Source of the DNA: JBFGCA01 sp041567315
Lineage (GTDB): Bacteria; Acidobacteriota; Thermoanaerobaculia; Multivoradales; JAHEKO01
DNA length: 64,000 bases
Assembly: GCA_041567315.1 (NCBI GenBank)
Contig: JBFGCA010000009.1
Coordinates: 3,085 to 67,084 of the forward strand
Direction of reading: 5' to 3'
Below the pieces are notes generated by a model, which saw only the letters and a list, made by a program, of their open reading frames with translations, was not told where the DNA came from and made no database searches. A program made the translations under genes and the position numbers. Shown here piece by piece: positions 11,954-20,019 of the stretch. Each line of letters opens with the position of its first letter. Position 1 is the first letter of the stretch.

Positions 11954-13832
11954 CCGACTCCAGCAGCTCGCGCAGCCGCCGGCCCGCCACCGGGGTGCTG
12001 AAGTAGTAGCCCTGCAGGTACTTGCAGCCCTCGCGGCGCAGGTAGTCGGCCTGCTCGCGGGTCTCGACTCCCTCGGCCACCAGGTTGAGGTCCAGGTAGT
12101 GGGCGAGAGCGATCACCGCCTTGATGATCGCCTTGTTCTCCTTGTCGGCCGGCAGATTGGCCACGAACGAGCGGTCGATCTTGAGGGTGTGGATGGGGAA
12201 TCTCTTGAGATAGGCCAGCGACGAGTAACCGGTGCCGAAGTCGTCGATCGAGATCCTCAGGCCGAGGGCCTGGAGCGCGGTCAGCCGCTCCATGGTCTTC
12301 TGCACCTCGGTCATCGCCACCGTCTCGGTGACCTCCAGCTCCAGCGCCTCGGGCTCGAGTCGGGTCTGTTCGAGGATCGAGGCCACGGTGTCGACAAAGG
12401 TGCGCTCGCGGAACTGCAGCGCCGAGATGTTGACCGCGATGGTGAAGTCGCGGAACCCGCCCCGACGCAGCTCGCGGGCCTGCTCGCAGGCGGTCCGCAG
12501 CACCCAGTTGCCGAGCGGCAGGATGATCCCGGTCTCCTCGGCCAGGGGAATGAAGTGACCCGGCGACAGCCGGCCCTGGCTGGGATGGTTCCAGTAGACC
12601 AGCGCCTCGACGCCCACCACCTCGCCGCTCTGGCTGTGGATCTTGGGCTGATAGAGCAGCTCCATCTCGTCGTTCTCGGCGGCGTAGGTCAGCGCCATCT
12701 TGAGCTGCAGCTTCTCGAAGGCATTGGCGCCCATGGTCGGCGCGTAGAGCCGGAAACGGTTGCGGCCCTGCCGCTTGGCGGTGTGCAGGGCGTTCTCGGC
12801 GTTGCGCATCAGGGTCTGGGCGTCCTCGCCGTCCCAGGGGTAGAGGCTGGCGCCGAGGCTGGCGGTGATCGCCAGCTGCTGGCCACCGAAGTCGTAGGGC
12901 TCGCCGACCGCACCCAGGATGGCGGTCGCGGCCTGCTTGACCTCCTCGCTGGTGGCCGGGTCGCGGACCAGGAAGATGAACTCGTCGTCCCCGAAGCGCG
13001 CCACCAGGTCGTTGCTCTTACGCGACTCGATGAATCGCTCGCCGACGCTGCGCAGCAGGAAGTCGCCCACCGCGTAGCCGAAGGTGTCGTTGACCTCCTT
13101 GAAGTGGTCGATGTCGACCAGCAGCACCCCCAGCTTGTCCTCGTGCGGGCTCATGCCGGCTACCGCCTCCTTGAGCTCCTCGGTGAACAGGCGGCGGTTG
13201 GGCAGACCGGTGAGCGGGTCGTAGAGCTGCTGCTCGCCGAGCTTCTCGTGGGTCCGCGAGGTGATCAGCGCCAGGGCGGCGAGGGCGCTGGCGATCTCCA
13301 GGGTCTCGAGGTCGTCGCCCGCCGGCTGCCGTGCCTCCGGGTGGTAGAGGGCGACGGTGCCCAGGATCCGCACCTCGTCTTCCTCGCCGGGGCCGCCGGC
13401 CCAGCGCACGCTGCGGATCGGCGCCGACCAGCAGGAGCGCAGCCCGGCCTCGAGGGCGGGTTCGCGCATTCCCTCCCACAGCGGGTCGCTGGCGATGTCG
13501 GAGGTGATGACGATCTCGTTGCGATGGACGGCGGCGCTGCAGGCGCCGGGGGCGAGCCCGACCGACAGGCCGTCCAGCTCGCTGCGGAGCGAGGCCGGCA
13601 GGCTGGGCGCGGCCGCCACCCGCAGGGTCGCTTCCGACGGCTCGTAGAGGGACACGCAGGCGCGCACCCCCGGCAGCGAGCCTTCGACCACTTGGCAGAA
13701 TTCGTCGAGGGTGCGGTTGAGGTGGGCGCCGCCGGCGATCAGGCTGAGCACCCGGCTCTGTCCCTGGAGAATGCGGGACGAGAAAGCCTGGTGGCCCTCC
13801 GGGGCAGGGCTCGGGGCGGGGTCGGACGGCAT
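11901..13832 (-). CDS. GAF-GGDEF-EAL cyclic-di-GMP signalling protein
   Basis: A 643-residue protein and first gene of the signalling operon. A GAF-type sensor spans about residues 30-190, GGDEF about 205-365 and EAL about 372-625. The diguanylate cyclase signature reads RFGDDEF (near 278-284) rather than GGDEF. The EAL signature reads EALVYW (near 406), with Tyr in place of the Arg that contacts the substrate phosphate. The other EAL residues remain: VNISALQF, LEVTE, IDDFGTGYSSL, LKIDRSF, AEGVE and LQGYYFSTP. The net activity is therefore uncertain. A TATACT box (13852-13847, minus) lies 14 bases before the ATG, so the leader would be about 8 bases, without a ribosome binding site. Confidence 0.9.
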   Translation of the reverse strand: MPSDPAPSPAPEGHQAFSSRILQGQSRVLSLIAGGAHLNRTLDEFCQVVEGSLPGVRACVSLYEPSEATLRVAAAPSLPASLRSELDGLSVGLAPGACSAAVHRNEIVITSDIASDPLWEGMREPALEAGLRSCWSAPIRSVRWAGGPGEEDEVRILGTVALYHPEARQPAGDDLETLEIASALAALALITSRTHEKLGEQQLYDPLTGLPNRRLFTEELKEAVAGMSPHEDKLGVLLVDIDHFKEVNDTFGYAVGDFLLRSVGERFIESRKSNDLVARFGDDEFIFLVRDPATSEEVKQAATAILGAVGEPYDFGGQQLAITASLGASLYPWDGEDAQTLMRNAENALHTAKRQGRNRFRLYAPTMGANAFEKLQLKMALTYAAENDEMELLYQPKIHSQSGEVVGVEALVYWNHPSQGRLSPGHFIPLAEETGIILPLGNWVLRTACEQARELRRGGFRDFTIAVNISALQFRERTFVDTVASILEQTRLEPEALELEVTETVAMTEVQKTMERLTALQALGLRISIDDFGTGYSSLAYLKRFPIHTLKIDRSFVANLPADKENKAIIKAVIALAHYLDLNLVAEGVETREQADYLRREGCKYLQGYYFSTPVAGRRLRELLESGVGSEPGRSYLAVGNIA

Positions 13833-13877
13833 AAAGCGTTACGACGAGTATAGCAAGCCATGGCCGGCCGGTCGTCG

Positions 13878-13883
13878 TAGGAT
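13878..13883 (+). promoter_or_regulatory. -10 box of a probable leaderless promoter (DUF3187 gene)
   Basis: TAGGAT is followed by exactly six bases and the ATG at 13890, so transcription should begin at or next to the start codon. There is no ribosome binding site and no clear -35. The divergent GGDEF-EAL gene has TATACT at 13852-13847 on the other strand, so both promoters sit within 57 bases. Confidence 0.5.
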
Positions 13884-13889
13884 TACCCG

Positions 13890-15044
13890 ATGAACCGAGG
13901 GTGCGACGCGGGTGCGGCCGGCCGTGGCGCCGCGCGCGGATTGCCGGTGGCGCTGCTGATGGCACTGCTGGTGCCGCCGGCGGCGGGTGCGGGGCCCGGT
14001 GGTGGACCGTTTCCCCAGCCGGAAGGGCTGGCCGGGGGCGGGCCCGAGCCGGGGCCGCTGCGGCTGAGCGACGGCTTCCTGCTCGCCCCCTACCTGCCGT
14101 TCGAGGCGGTGCCGAGCGAGCCGCTGCCAGCCGGCAGGTGGCGGCTCCGCCTCGAGCTGTCGACCGCCAACACCTTCATTCGCTCGGGCTCCGTGCAGGT
14201 CGGTCTCGAGATCCGCGAGGGCCGCCAGCCGGTGGACCGCGCCTTCTTCAAGCAGGTCGAGGAGATCGCGGTGCCCGGCGAGCGGCTGTTTCTGGTCGAC
14301 GGCGAGACGCGGCGCGGCGCCCTGCGGGCGCGCCGCGGCCTCGGCCAGGGCTTCGAGCTGGAGGTCACGCTGCCCTGGGCGCAGCTCGGCGGCGGCCGCC
14401 TCGATTCGGCGGTCGAGGGCTTCCACGATCTGACCGGGCTCGACCAGGACGGCCGGCAGTCGGTGCTCCACGACGGTTTCCTGATCTTCCTGCAGAGTGC
14501 CGGCGGCGAGACCTTCCTCGAGCGCCCGCCGGGGAGCGGGTTGGCCGACGCGGTGGTCTCGGTGCGGCGTCACTGGCGTGCCGCCGACCGGCCGCACTGG
14601 CGCTGGGGCGCCGCCGGCTCGCTCAAGCTGCCGACCGGCGACCGCGACCGGCTGCTCGGGACCGGGTCGGTGGACGGCGAGCTGCAGCTCGACGTCAGCC
14701 GTTGCCGCGGTCGCACCTGTTACCACGGCGCCGTGGGGGTCGCGCGGCTGGGCTCGTGGGACCTGCTGGGCCTGCCGGCGCAGTGGCGGCTCGCCGCCCT
14801 GGCCGGTTTCGAGCGGCGGCTGGGCGCGCTCTCCGCGCTCAACCTGCAGATGACCTTCGGCGAGAGCCCGCTCGGCGGCCTGGGGGTGTCCGACCTGGCG
14901 GCCGACGTCTACCAGCTGAGCGCCGGCTGGAAGCGCTGGCTGGGGGGCGGCCGCGAACTGTTCGTCGCCGTCACCGAGAACGTGATCCATTTCGAGAACG
15001 GCGCCGACCTGGCGCTGCACCTGGGCATCGAGCAGGGTCTTTGA
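13890..15044 (+). CDS. DUF3187-like exported protein
   Basis: A 384-residue protein with an N-terminal Arg-rich segment and a hydrophobic signal (LPVALLMALLVPPAAGAG). The body is beta-rich and resembles the DUF3187 family, thought to be outer-membrane barrels: the early LSDGFLLAPYLPFEA, the central LPWAQLGGGRLDSAVEGFHD and the strand pattern ending HLGIEQGL. Function is unknown. The match to DUF3187 is from memory of the family pattern and should be checked with a profile search. The start has no ribosome binding site; see the -10 box just upstream. Confidence 0.6.
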   Translation: MNRGCDAGAAGRGAARGLPVALLMALLVPPAAGAGPGGGPFPQPEGLAGGGPEPGPLRLSDGFLLAPYLPFEAVPSEPLPAGRWRLRLELSTANTFIRSGSVQVGLEIREGRQPVDRAFFKQVEEIAVPGERLFLVDGETRRGALRARRGLGQGFELEVTLPWAQLGGGRLDSAVEGFHDLTGLDQDGRQSVLHDGFLIFLQSAGGETFLERPPGSGLADAVVSVRRHWRAADRPHWRWGAAGSLKLPTGDRDRLLGTGSVDGELQLDVSRCRGRTCYHGAVGVARLGSWDLLGLPAQWRLAALAGFERRLGALSALNLQMTFGESPLGGLGVSDLAADVYQLSAGWKRWLGGGRELFVAVTENVIHFENGADLALHLGIEQGL

Positions 15045-15103
15045 GCTGGCGGGGCGTCGCCGCCGCGACGCCCGCGCTATAGTGCGCTCTCCGGTCCCCC
15101 GCC

Positions 15104-15778
15104 ATGCACCCGATCAGGTTGCCCGCCGCGCTGCCCGTGTTTCCCTTGACCGGGACCGTTCTGCTGCCGGGCAATTTCCTGCCGCTCAACGTCTTCGAAG
15201 CGCGCTACCGCCAACTGGTGGAGGACGTGGCGGCGGGCGGCGGCGTCATCGGCATGATCCAGCCGCTGGTGCCGATGCCCGACAACTGGGGACCGGTGGT
15301 GGGAGCGTCGGCCCGGCCCGAGCTCTACCGGGTGGGGTGCGCCGGGGTGCTGACCGAGTGCGAGCGCCAGCCGGACGGCCGCTACGTGATCGTTCTGCGA
15401 GGTGCGAGCCGGTTCCGGGTGCGCCGCGAGCGCGACAGCGGCAGGACCTATCGCGTGCTCGAGGTCGACTTCAGCGAGTTCAGAGACGATCTGCGCGAGC
15501 GGGGCGCGGCGGTCGAGCCGGTGCGCTTGCTGGCGGCGGTGGAGGCGATGTCGGACGACTGGGGGCTGGAGTTCGATCTCGATCTGCTGCGGTCGTTGCC
15601 CGGCGTCGCCCTGCTCAACGCCCTGTGTGCGGCACTGCCGCTGTCGCCGGCCGAGAAACAGGCGCTGCTCGAGGCACCCGGGGTCGAGGAGCGTTACGAG
15701 CTGCTGCTCGATCTGATGGGCATGGGACCGGGCATGCCGCTCGGCGTCGAGCGCTTCAAGCCGCCGACGGTTCATTAG
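15104..15778 (+). CDS. LON peptidase N-terminal (substrate-binding) domain protein
   Basis: A 224-residue protein made only of the Lon N-terminal domain, without the AAA or protease parts. The start LPAALPVFPLTGTVLLPGNF and then LNVFEARYRQLVED are typical, as is the later C-terminal helical bundle. Such stand-alone proteins are widespread and thought to bind protein substrates, but their role is unproven. TATAGT at 15079-15084 could be the -10 box, giving a leader of about 13 bases without a ribosome binding site. The gene lies 59 bases after the DUF3187 gene and 46 bases before DUF1820, same strand. Confidence 0.85.
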   Translation: MHPIRLPAALPVFPLTGTVLLPGNFLPLNVFEARYRQLVEDVAAGGGVIGMIQPLVPMPDNWGPVVGASARPELYRVGCAGVLTECERQPDGRYVIVLRGASRFRVRRERDSGRTYRVLEVDFSEFRDDLRERGAAVEPVRLLAAVEAMSDDWGLEFDLDLLRSLPGVALLNALCAALPLSPAEKQALLEAPGVEERYELLLDLMGMGPGMPLGVERFKPPTVH

Positions 15779-15824
15779 CCCCCTCTCGGCCGCTGTGCTA
15801 GGTTGGCCGCGGCGAGGGTCCGCC

Positions 15825-16175
15825 ATGGCCGACGGCAAAAGCGTCTACAAGATCGTCTTCCTCAACCAGGGGGAGGTGTTCGAGGTCTACGCTCGCCAGG
15901 TCACGCAGGGCAGTCTGTTCGGCTTCGTCGAGGTCGAGGAGCTGGTCTTCGGCGAGCGCTCGCAGGTGGTCGTCGATCCCACCGAAGAGCGGGTCAAGAA
16001 CGAGTTCCGCGGGGTCAAGCGGTTCCACGTACCGCTCCACGCGGTGGTGCGGATCGACGAGGTGGAGCGCGAGGGAGTGGCGCGGGTCACCGCCCCCCGC
16101 GAGGGCGCCGGCACGGTCGCGGCCTTCCCCGGCCCGCTCTATCCGCCCCGCGATCTCGGCAAGACCGGGCGGTAG
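15825..16175 (+). CDS. DUF1820 family protein
   Basis: A 116-residue protein. The segment from YKIVFLNQGEVFEVYARQVT through GFVEVEELVFGERSQVVVDP and KNEFRGVKRFHVPLHAVVRI is a full-length match to DUF1820, a small cytoplasmic family of unknown function known mainly from proteobacteria. Its C-terminal 25 residues vary between homologues. I chose the ATG at 15825, preceded by GAGGGT; a GTG at 15795 is also in frame but lies outside the conserved region. Confidence 0.88.
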   Translation: MADGKSVYKIVFLNQGEVFEVYARQVTQGSLFGFVEVEELVFGERSQVVVDPTEERVKNEFRGVKRFHVPLHAVVRIDEVEREGVARVTAPREGAGTVAAFPGPLYPPRDLGKTGR

Positions 16176-16250
16176 CGGGCGGCTTGCCGGCGCCTGGGTC
16201 TCGGCCGCGATGGCTCGCTCATCCACGCCCGATTCGAGTGCTACGGGCCA

Positions 16251-17228
16251 CTAGCCGGTGCCGGCCGGCGCCCGGTAGAGCCGCCGCACCCACTCGGCGT
16301 CCTCGGCGCTCAGCGGCTCGCCGAGGGTGGCGGCCGCCGCCACGTGCTCGGGCCGGCGCGCGCCCAGCAGCACGCAGGCCGACGGCTGCCCGGTGAGCAG
16401 CGCTCCGACCAGGGCGTGGAGCACTGGCTGCGGATGGCCGGCGAAGCGGCGCCGGACCCGCTCGCCGCAGTCGCGCAGGTGGTCGAGCACCGCCGGATCG
16501 CGAAACTCGGCGATCCGCCGCCGGTGGTCCCCCTCCTCGAACACGGGGGGCTCGAGGTAGCCGCCGAGCAGCAGCCCGTGCTTGAGCGGGGAGAAGAAGG
16601 CCACCCCGGCGTCGTGGGCCGTCACCCAGCGGTCGAGACCGCTCCCGGCGTAGCCGTCGTCTCGGACGTTGCGGTAGGGCTGCACCACGTCCGGATCCAC
16701 CGCGCTCGCGTAGCGCAGGATCTTCTGCGAGCTCCAGTCCGAGAGCCCGATGAAGCGGATCTTGCCCTCCTCCCGGCAGCGCCGCAGCAGTTCGATCGCC
16801 CCCTCCAGCCGCCCGTTTCCGGGGCCGAAGTCGCAGTGGTGCAGGTAGTAGAGATCGATCCACTCGGTGCGCAGCAGCCGCAGCGACCGCTCCAGCCGGT
16901 CGCGGATCTGGTGCGGGTGGTAGAAGCCCTCCCAGGGCCCGGGGTCCCAGCCCACCTTGCTGGCCAGGAAGATCCGGCGCCGGTCGACCCGGTGCCACAG
17001 CCCGCCGATCAGCTCCTCGGCGTGCCCGTCTCCGTAGACGTCGGCGGTGTCCCAGTGGGTGAGCCCCAGCTCGGCCGCGCGCACCAGCGCCTCCCGGGCC
17101 AGCCCGTCGTCCGCCCCCGACCATCCCACCGGCTCCCCGCCCACCGTTTTCGGCCCCCCGTGCCCCCAGGTCCCCACCGCCACCGCCGGCACCCTGACCT
17201 CCGTCCGCCCCAACCGCACCTCGTGCAT
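16251..17228 (-). CDS. Aldo/keto reductase
   Basis: A 325-residue NADPH-dependent aldo/keto reductase of the usual (beta/alpha)8 type and length. The catalytic tetrad is visible: Asp of WDTADVYG, Tyr of the same segment, Lys of FLASKVGW and His of LYYLHHCD. The cofactor-binding end shows VLLGARRPEHV. Carbonyl substrate unknown. AAAGGAG lies upstream of the ATG at 17228, which is preferred to the longer frame from 17285. It is convergent with DUF1820 and divergent from DUF3014. Confidence 0.93.
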   Translation of the reverse strand: MHEVRLGRTEVRVPAVAVGTWGHGGPKTVGGEPVGWSGADDGLAREALVRAAELGLTHWDTADVYGDGHAEELIGGLWHRVDRRRIFLASKVGWDPGPWEGFYHPHQIRDRLERSLRLLRTEWIDLYYLHHCDFGPGNGRLEGAIELLRRCREEGKIRFIGLSDWSSQKILRYASAVDPDVVQPYRNVRDDGYAGSGLDRWVTAHDAGVAFFSPLKHGLLLGGYLEPPVFEEGDHRRRIAEFRDPAVLDHLRDCGERVRRRFAGHPQPVLHALVGALLTGQPSACVLLGARRPEHVAAAATLGEPLSAEDAEWVRRLYRAPAGTG

Positions 17229-17305
17229 CTCGTCTACTCCTTTCCTCGAACTGCACCGACCGACGTTACCCTTCAACCTCCACACGCTAGAATCCCCTTC
17301 CCGCC

Positions 17306-18121
17306 ATGAGTGAGCCCGAGCTCTCCATCGACCCCACCGAGGCCCGGCGCCGCCGCGTTCCCCGCGTCTGGCCCTGGGCCCTGCTGCTGGCGCTGCTGGC
17401 CGGCGGTCTCGGCTACTACCTGTGGTCGCGTGGGCGTCCCACGGCGCCGGCCCCGCCGGAGCCGGTGGCGCCGGCCGCCGAGACCCAGCCCGACGATGCG
17501 CCTCCGCCCGCCCCGCCGCGGGTCGATCTGCCCAGCCTGGAGGCCAGCGACCCGTGGATGCGCGAAGTGGTGGCCCAGCTCTCCGCGCACCCGGCGCTGC
17601 TCCGCTGGCTGGCCACCGACGAGCTGGTGCGCCGCTTCGTCGCCGCCGTCGACAACGTCGCCGAGGGCCGCAGTCCGCGGCCCCATATCGGCTTCCTGCA
17701 GCCGGCCGAGGGGTTCCAGGTGCGTCAGGAGGGCGGCCGCCTGACGGTCGACGGCGAGAGCTACCGGCGCTACGACCCGGTGGTCAACGTCATCGACTCG
17801 CTCGACGTCCGCGGCACCACCGAGCTGTACCGCTCGGTGCGGCCGCTCCTCAATCAGGCCTACGACGACCTGGGGTACCCGGACCGCAGCTTCGACGCCA
17901 CCCTGGCGCGGGCGATCGACGAGCTGCTGGCGACGCCGGTGCCGAGCGGGGCCCCGGTCCTGGAGCGCGACGTCACCGCCTTCACCTACGCCGATCCCCG
18001 GCTGGAAGGCTTGAGCGACGCGCAGAAGCACTTCCTGCGCCTCGGCCCGGACAACCTCCTGCGGCTACAGGCCAAGGCCCGGCGCCTGGCCACCGAGATC
18101 GGTCTACCGATCAGGCCGTAG
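17306..18121 (+). CDS. DUF3014 family membrane-anchored protein
   Basis: A 271-residue protein with a short basic cytoplasmic N-terminus, one membrane helix (VWPWALLLALLAGGLGYYLW, residues about 21-40), a Pro-rich linker and a periplasmic domain. The segments LVRRFVAAVDNVAEGRSP, LNQAYDDLGYPD and LSDAQKHFLRLGPDN match DUF3014, a family of unknown function common in proteobacteria. TAGAAT at 17288-17293 is the probable -10 box, giving only about six bases of leader, and no ribosome binding site is visible. Confidence 0.88.
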   Translation: MSEPELSIDPTEARRRRVPRVWPWALLLALLAGGLGYYLWSRGRPTAPAPPEPVAPAAETQPDDAPPPAPPRVDLPSLEASDPWMREVVAQLSAHPALLRWLATDELVRRFVAAVDNVAEGRSPRPHIGFLQPAEGFQVRQEGGRLTVDGESYRRYDPVVNVIDSLDVRGTTELYRSVRPLLNQAYDDLGYPDRSFDATLARAIDELLATPVPSGAPVLERDVTAFTYADPRLEGLSDAQKHFLRLGPDNLLRLQAKARRLATEIGLPIRP

Positions 18122-18182
18122 TCGGCCCGCGCTCGCAGTGCCGGACGCCGGCGGTGCCAGGCGCGCCGGTGCCGAAGTGCCG

Positions 18183-18785
18183 TCAGGGCAACAGCCGGCC
18201 GACGCGGCGCATCCACAGAGTGAGCAGCAGGTGGGCCGGCAGGTAGACCACCAGCGGGTAGCCGGCGACGCAGAGCAGCAGCAGGTAGAGGAGCGGCGGC
18301 AGCGCGGTCTGGTGCCCGCCGAACGGTCCCCACACCCAGTTGAGATTGCGCTCGGGGTCGATCAGCAGGTAGGTGGCGGGGAGCAGCAGCCAGGTGAAGG
18401 CGATCTGCAGCCGCCAGCCGCGGCGGTCGTACCCCAGCCGCCAGACCGCCCACAGCAGGAGGGCCGGGATCCAGACGTGGAACAGCGACAGCAGGCGCAT
18501 CGGCAGCGGGATGCTCGGGTCGAACATGTAGTCGGTGCCGCCGATCGGGTGGACGCCGGCCACCAGCCGGGCGACGACGTCGATCGTCCACAGCGTCTGG
18601 ATCAGCAGCACCGCCACCGCCTGCGAGGAGAAGAGCAGCGGGCTCTCGAGCCAGATCGCGGCCGCCACCACGAAGTTGGCGGCATCGCACAGCCACAGGA
18701 AATTCCCCGGCCCGTACTGCACCCAGTAGGCGGGCACCCACACCACCATCCAGGCGGCGTAGGCCAGCTTCAGCCAGCCCGGCAT
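18183..18785 (-). CDS. Small multi-pass membrane protein of unknown function
   Basis: A 200-residue protein with about five to six hydrophobic segments, for example VVWVPAYWVQYGPGNFLWL, FVVAAAIWLESPLLFSSQAV and LQIAFTWLLLPATYLLI. The motif ERNLNWVWGPFG between helices is rich in Trp and looks conserved in character, but I cannot name the family. It is convergent with the DUF3014 gene and divergent from the M28 peptidase. TATCGT (18800-18795, minus) nine bases before the ATG could be its -10 box, leaving almost no leader. Confidence 0.65.
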   Translation of the reverse strand: MPGWLKLAYAAWMVVWVPAYWVQYGPGNFLWLCDAANFVVAAAIWLESPLLFSSQAVAVLLIQTLWTIDVVARLVAGVHPIGGTDYMFDPSIPLPMRLLSLFHVWIPALLLWAVWRLGYDRRGWRLQIAFTWLLLPATYLLIDPERNLNWVWGPFGGHQTALPPLLYLLLLCVAGYPLVVYLPAHLLLTLWMRRVGRLLP

Positions 18786-18823
18786 CGTGGTGTGACGATA
18801 CCGGATGGGCGCCGTTGGTCGGA

Positions 18824-18829
18824 TATCGT
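18824..18829 (+). promoter_or_regulatory. -10-like box before the M28 peptidase gene
   Basis: TATCGT lies eight bases before the ATG at 18838, so the transcript would start at or within a base or two of the start codon. The divergent membrane-protein gene has the same hexamer nine bases before its own ATG. No -35 box is evident. Confidence 0.35.
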
Positions 18830-18837
18830 TCCCGCCG

Positions 18838-20019
18838 ATGTCCCCCGAGCCGCTGCCGATCGACGGCGCCCGGATCCTGGAGAGTGCCCACCGGCTGGCC
18901 TTTCCCCGCTATCCGGGGACGGTCGGCGACGCCCGCGCCATCGAGCTGGTCGAGCAGGAGCTGCGCGGGGCGGGCCTGGCGGTCGACCGCCAGGAGTTCT
19001 CGTACGACGTTCGCCCGGCCTTCCGGGCGCTGCGCGTGCTGATGGTGGTCTGTGCGCTGCTGGTGGCCGGTGCCGGGCTGACGGCAGGGGGATCGCCGGG
19101 TCTCGCCGCCGCGCTGCTGGCGGCGGCCCTGCTGGCGGGTGGTGCGTTCCTGGTCTGGGCGCCGGGTCTGGAGCGGCTCTACCGGCGCGACGGTCCCACC
19201 CGCACGGCCAACGTCGAGGGGCGGGTGGTGACCGGCGGGCAGAGTGCCGGCGAGCCGCGGCTGCGGCTGGTGGTGCTCGCCCACCACGACAGCAAGTCGC
19301 AGAGCCTCACGCTGCCGTGGCGGGTGGGGCTCACCCTGGCCGCCCTGGCGGGGGCGCTGACTCTGGCCGGCGTCCTGATCGCGGCGGCGGCGGGTGCCGC
19401 ACCCCCGCCGTGGCTGCCACCGGCGGCCGGTCTGTCGGCGGCGGCCGCGCTGCTGGTGCTCGCCACCCTGCGCAACGGCAACCTGTCGCCGGGCGGAGTG
19501 GACAACGCCGGCTCGGTGGGCGTCCTGCTCGAGCTCGCGCGGGTGCTGCCGGGGCGGACGCCGGCGGGCGTCGAGCTGGTCTTCCTGTCGCCGGGGGCCG
19601 AGGAGGACCACATGGTAGGGGCGATGCGCTGGCTGGACCGCCACGCCGAGGAGCTGGCAGCGCTGCCGGTCTACGCACTCAATCTGGACGGCGCCGGCAT
19701 CCCCGGGCGCCTCACCCTGCTCGAGCGCTACGGGCTGGGTCGGCCCTTCTCGCCGCGGCTCTCGGCGCTGGCCCGCCAGGCGGCGGCGCGGCTCGGCATC
19801 CCGGTGCGGGGCATCCTGATGCCTCCCGCCCTCGGCGTCGACGCCATCCCGTTCGCCCACCGCGGCGTCGAGTGCCTGACCCTGGCCAGCGGCTCGCTGG
19901 GGCGCGCCGTGCTAGCCATCCACTCGGCGGGCGACCGGGCCGAGCACCTCGATCGCGAGGCGCTGGTCCAGGCCGCCCGCCTGGCGGCCGAAGTGTTGCT
20001 GTCCGTCGCTAGAACCTGA
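18838..20019 (+). CDS. M28 family metallopeptidase with membrane segments
   Basis: A 393-residue peptidase. The zinc ligands of M28 are in place: VLAHHDSK, GGVDNAGS, PGAEEDHM, NLDGAG and the C-terminal AIHSAGDRAEHLD. Two hydrophobic regions interrupt the fold: one before the first ligand (two helices, LRVLMVVCALLVAGAGL onward) and one after it. It should be an integral membrane aminopeptidase-like enzyme with two zinc ions. ATG 18838 is preferred because of the box upstream and because the family begins near it; ATG 18805 is in frame too. The last 11 bases overlap the end of the convergent TonB receptor gene. Confidence 0.82.
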   Translation: MSPEPLPIDGARILESAHRLAFPRYPGTVGDARAIELVEQELRGAGLAVDRQEFSYDVRPAFRALRVLMVVCALLVAGAGLTAGGSPGLAAALLAAALLAGGAFLVWAPGLERLYRRDGPTRTANVEGRVVTGGQSAGEPRLRLVVLAHHDSKSQSLTLPWRVGLTLAALAGALTLAGVLIAAAAGAAPPPWLPPAAGLSAAAALLVLATLRNGNLSPGGVDNAGSVGVLLELARVLPGRTPAGVELVFLSPGAEEDHMVGAMRWLDRHAEELAALPVYALNLDGAGIPGRLTLLERYGLGRPFSPRLSALARQAAARLGIPVRGILMPPALGVDAIPFAHRGVECLTLASGSLGRAVLAIHSAGDRAEHLDREALVQAARLAAEVLLSVART

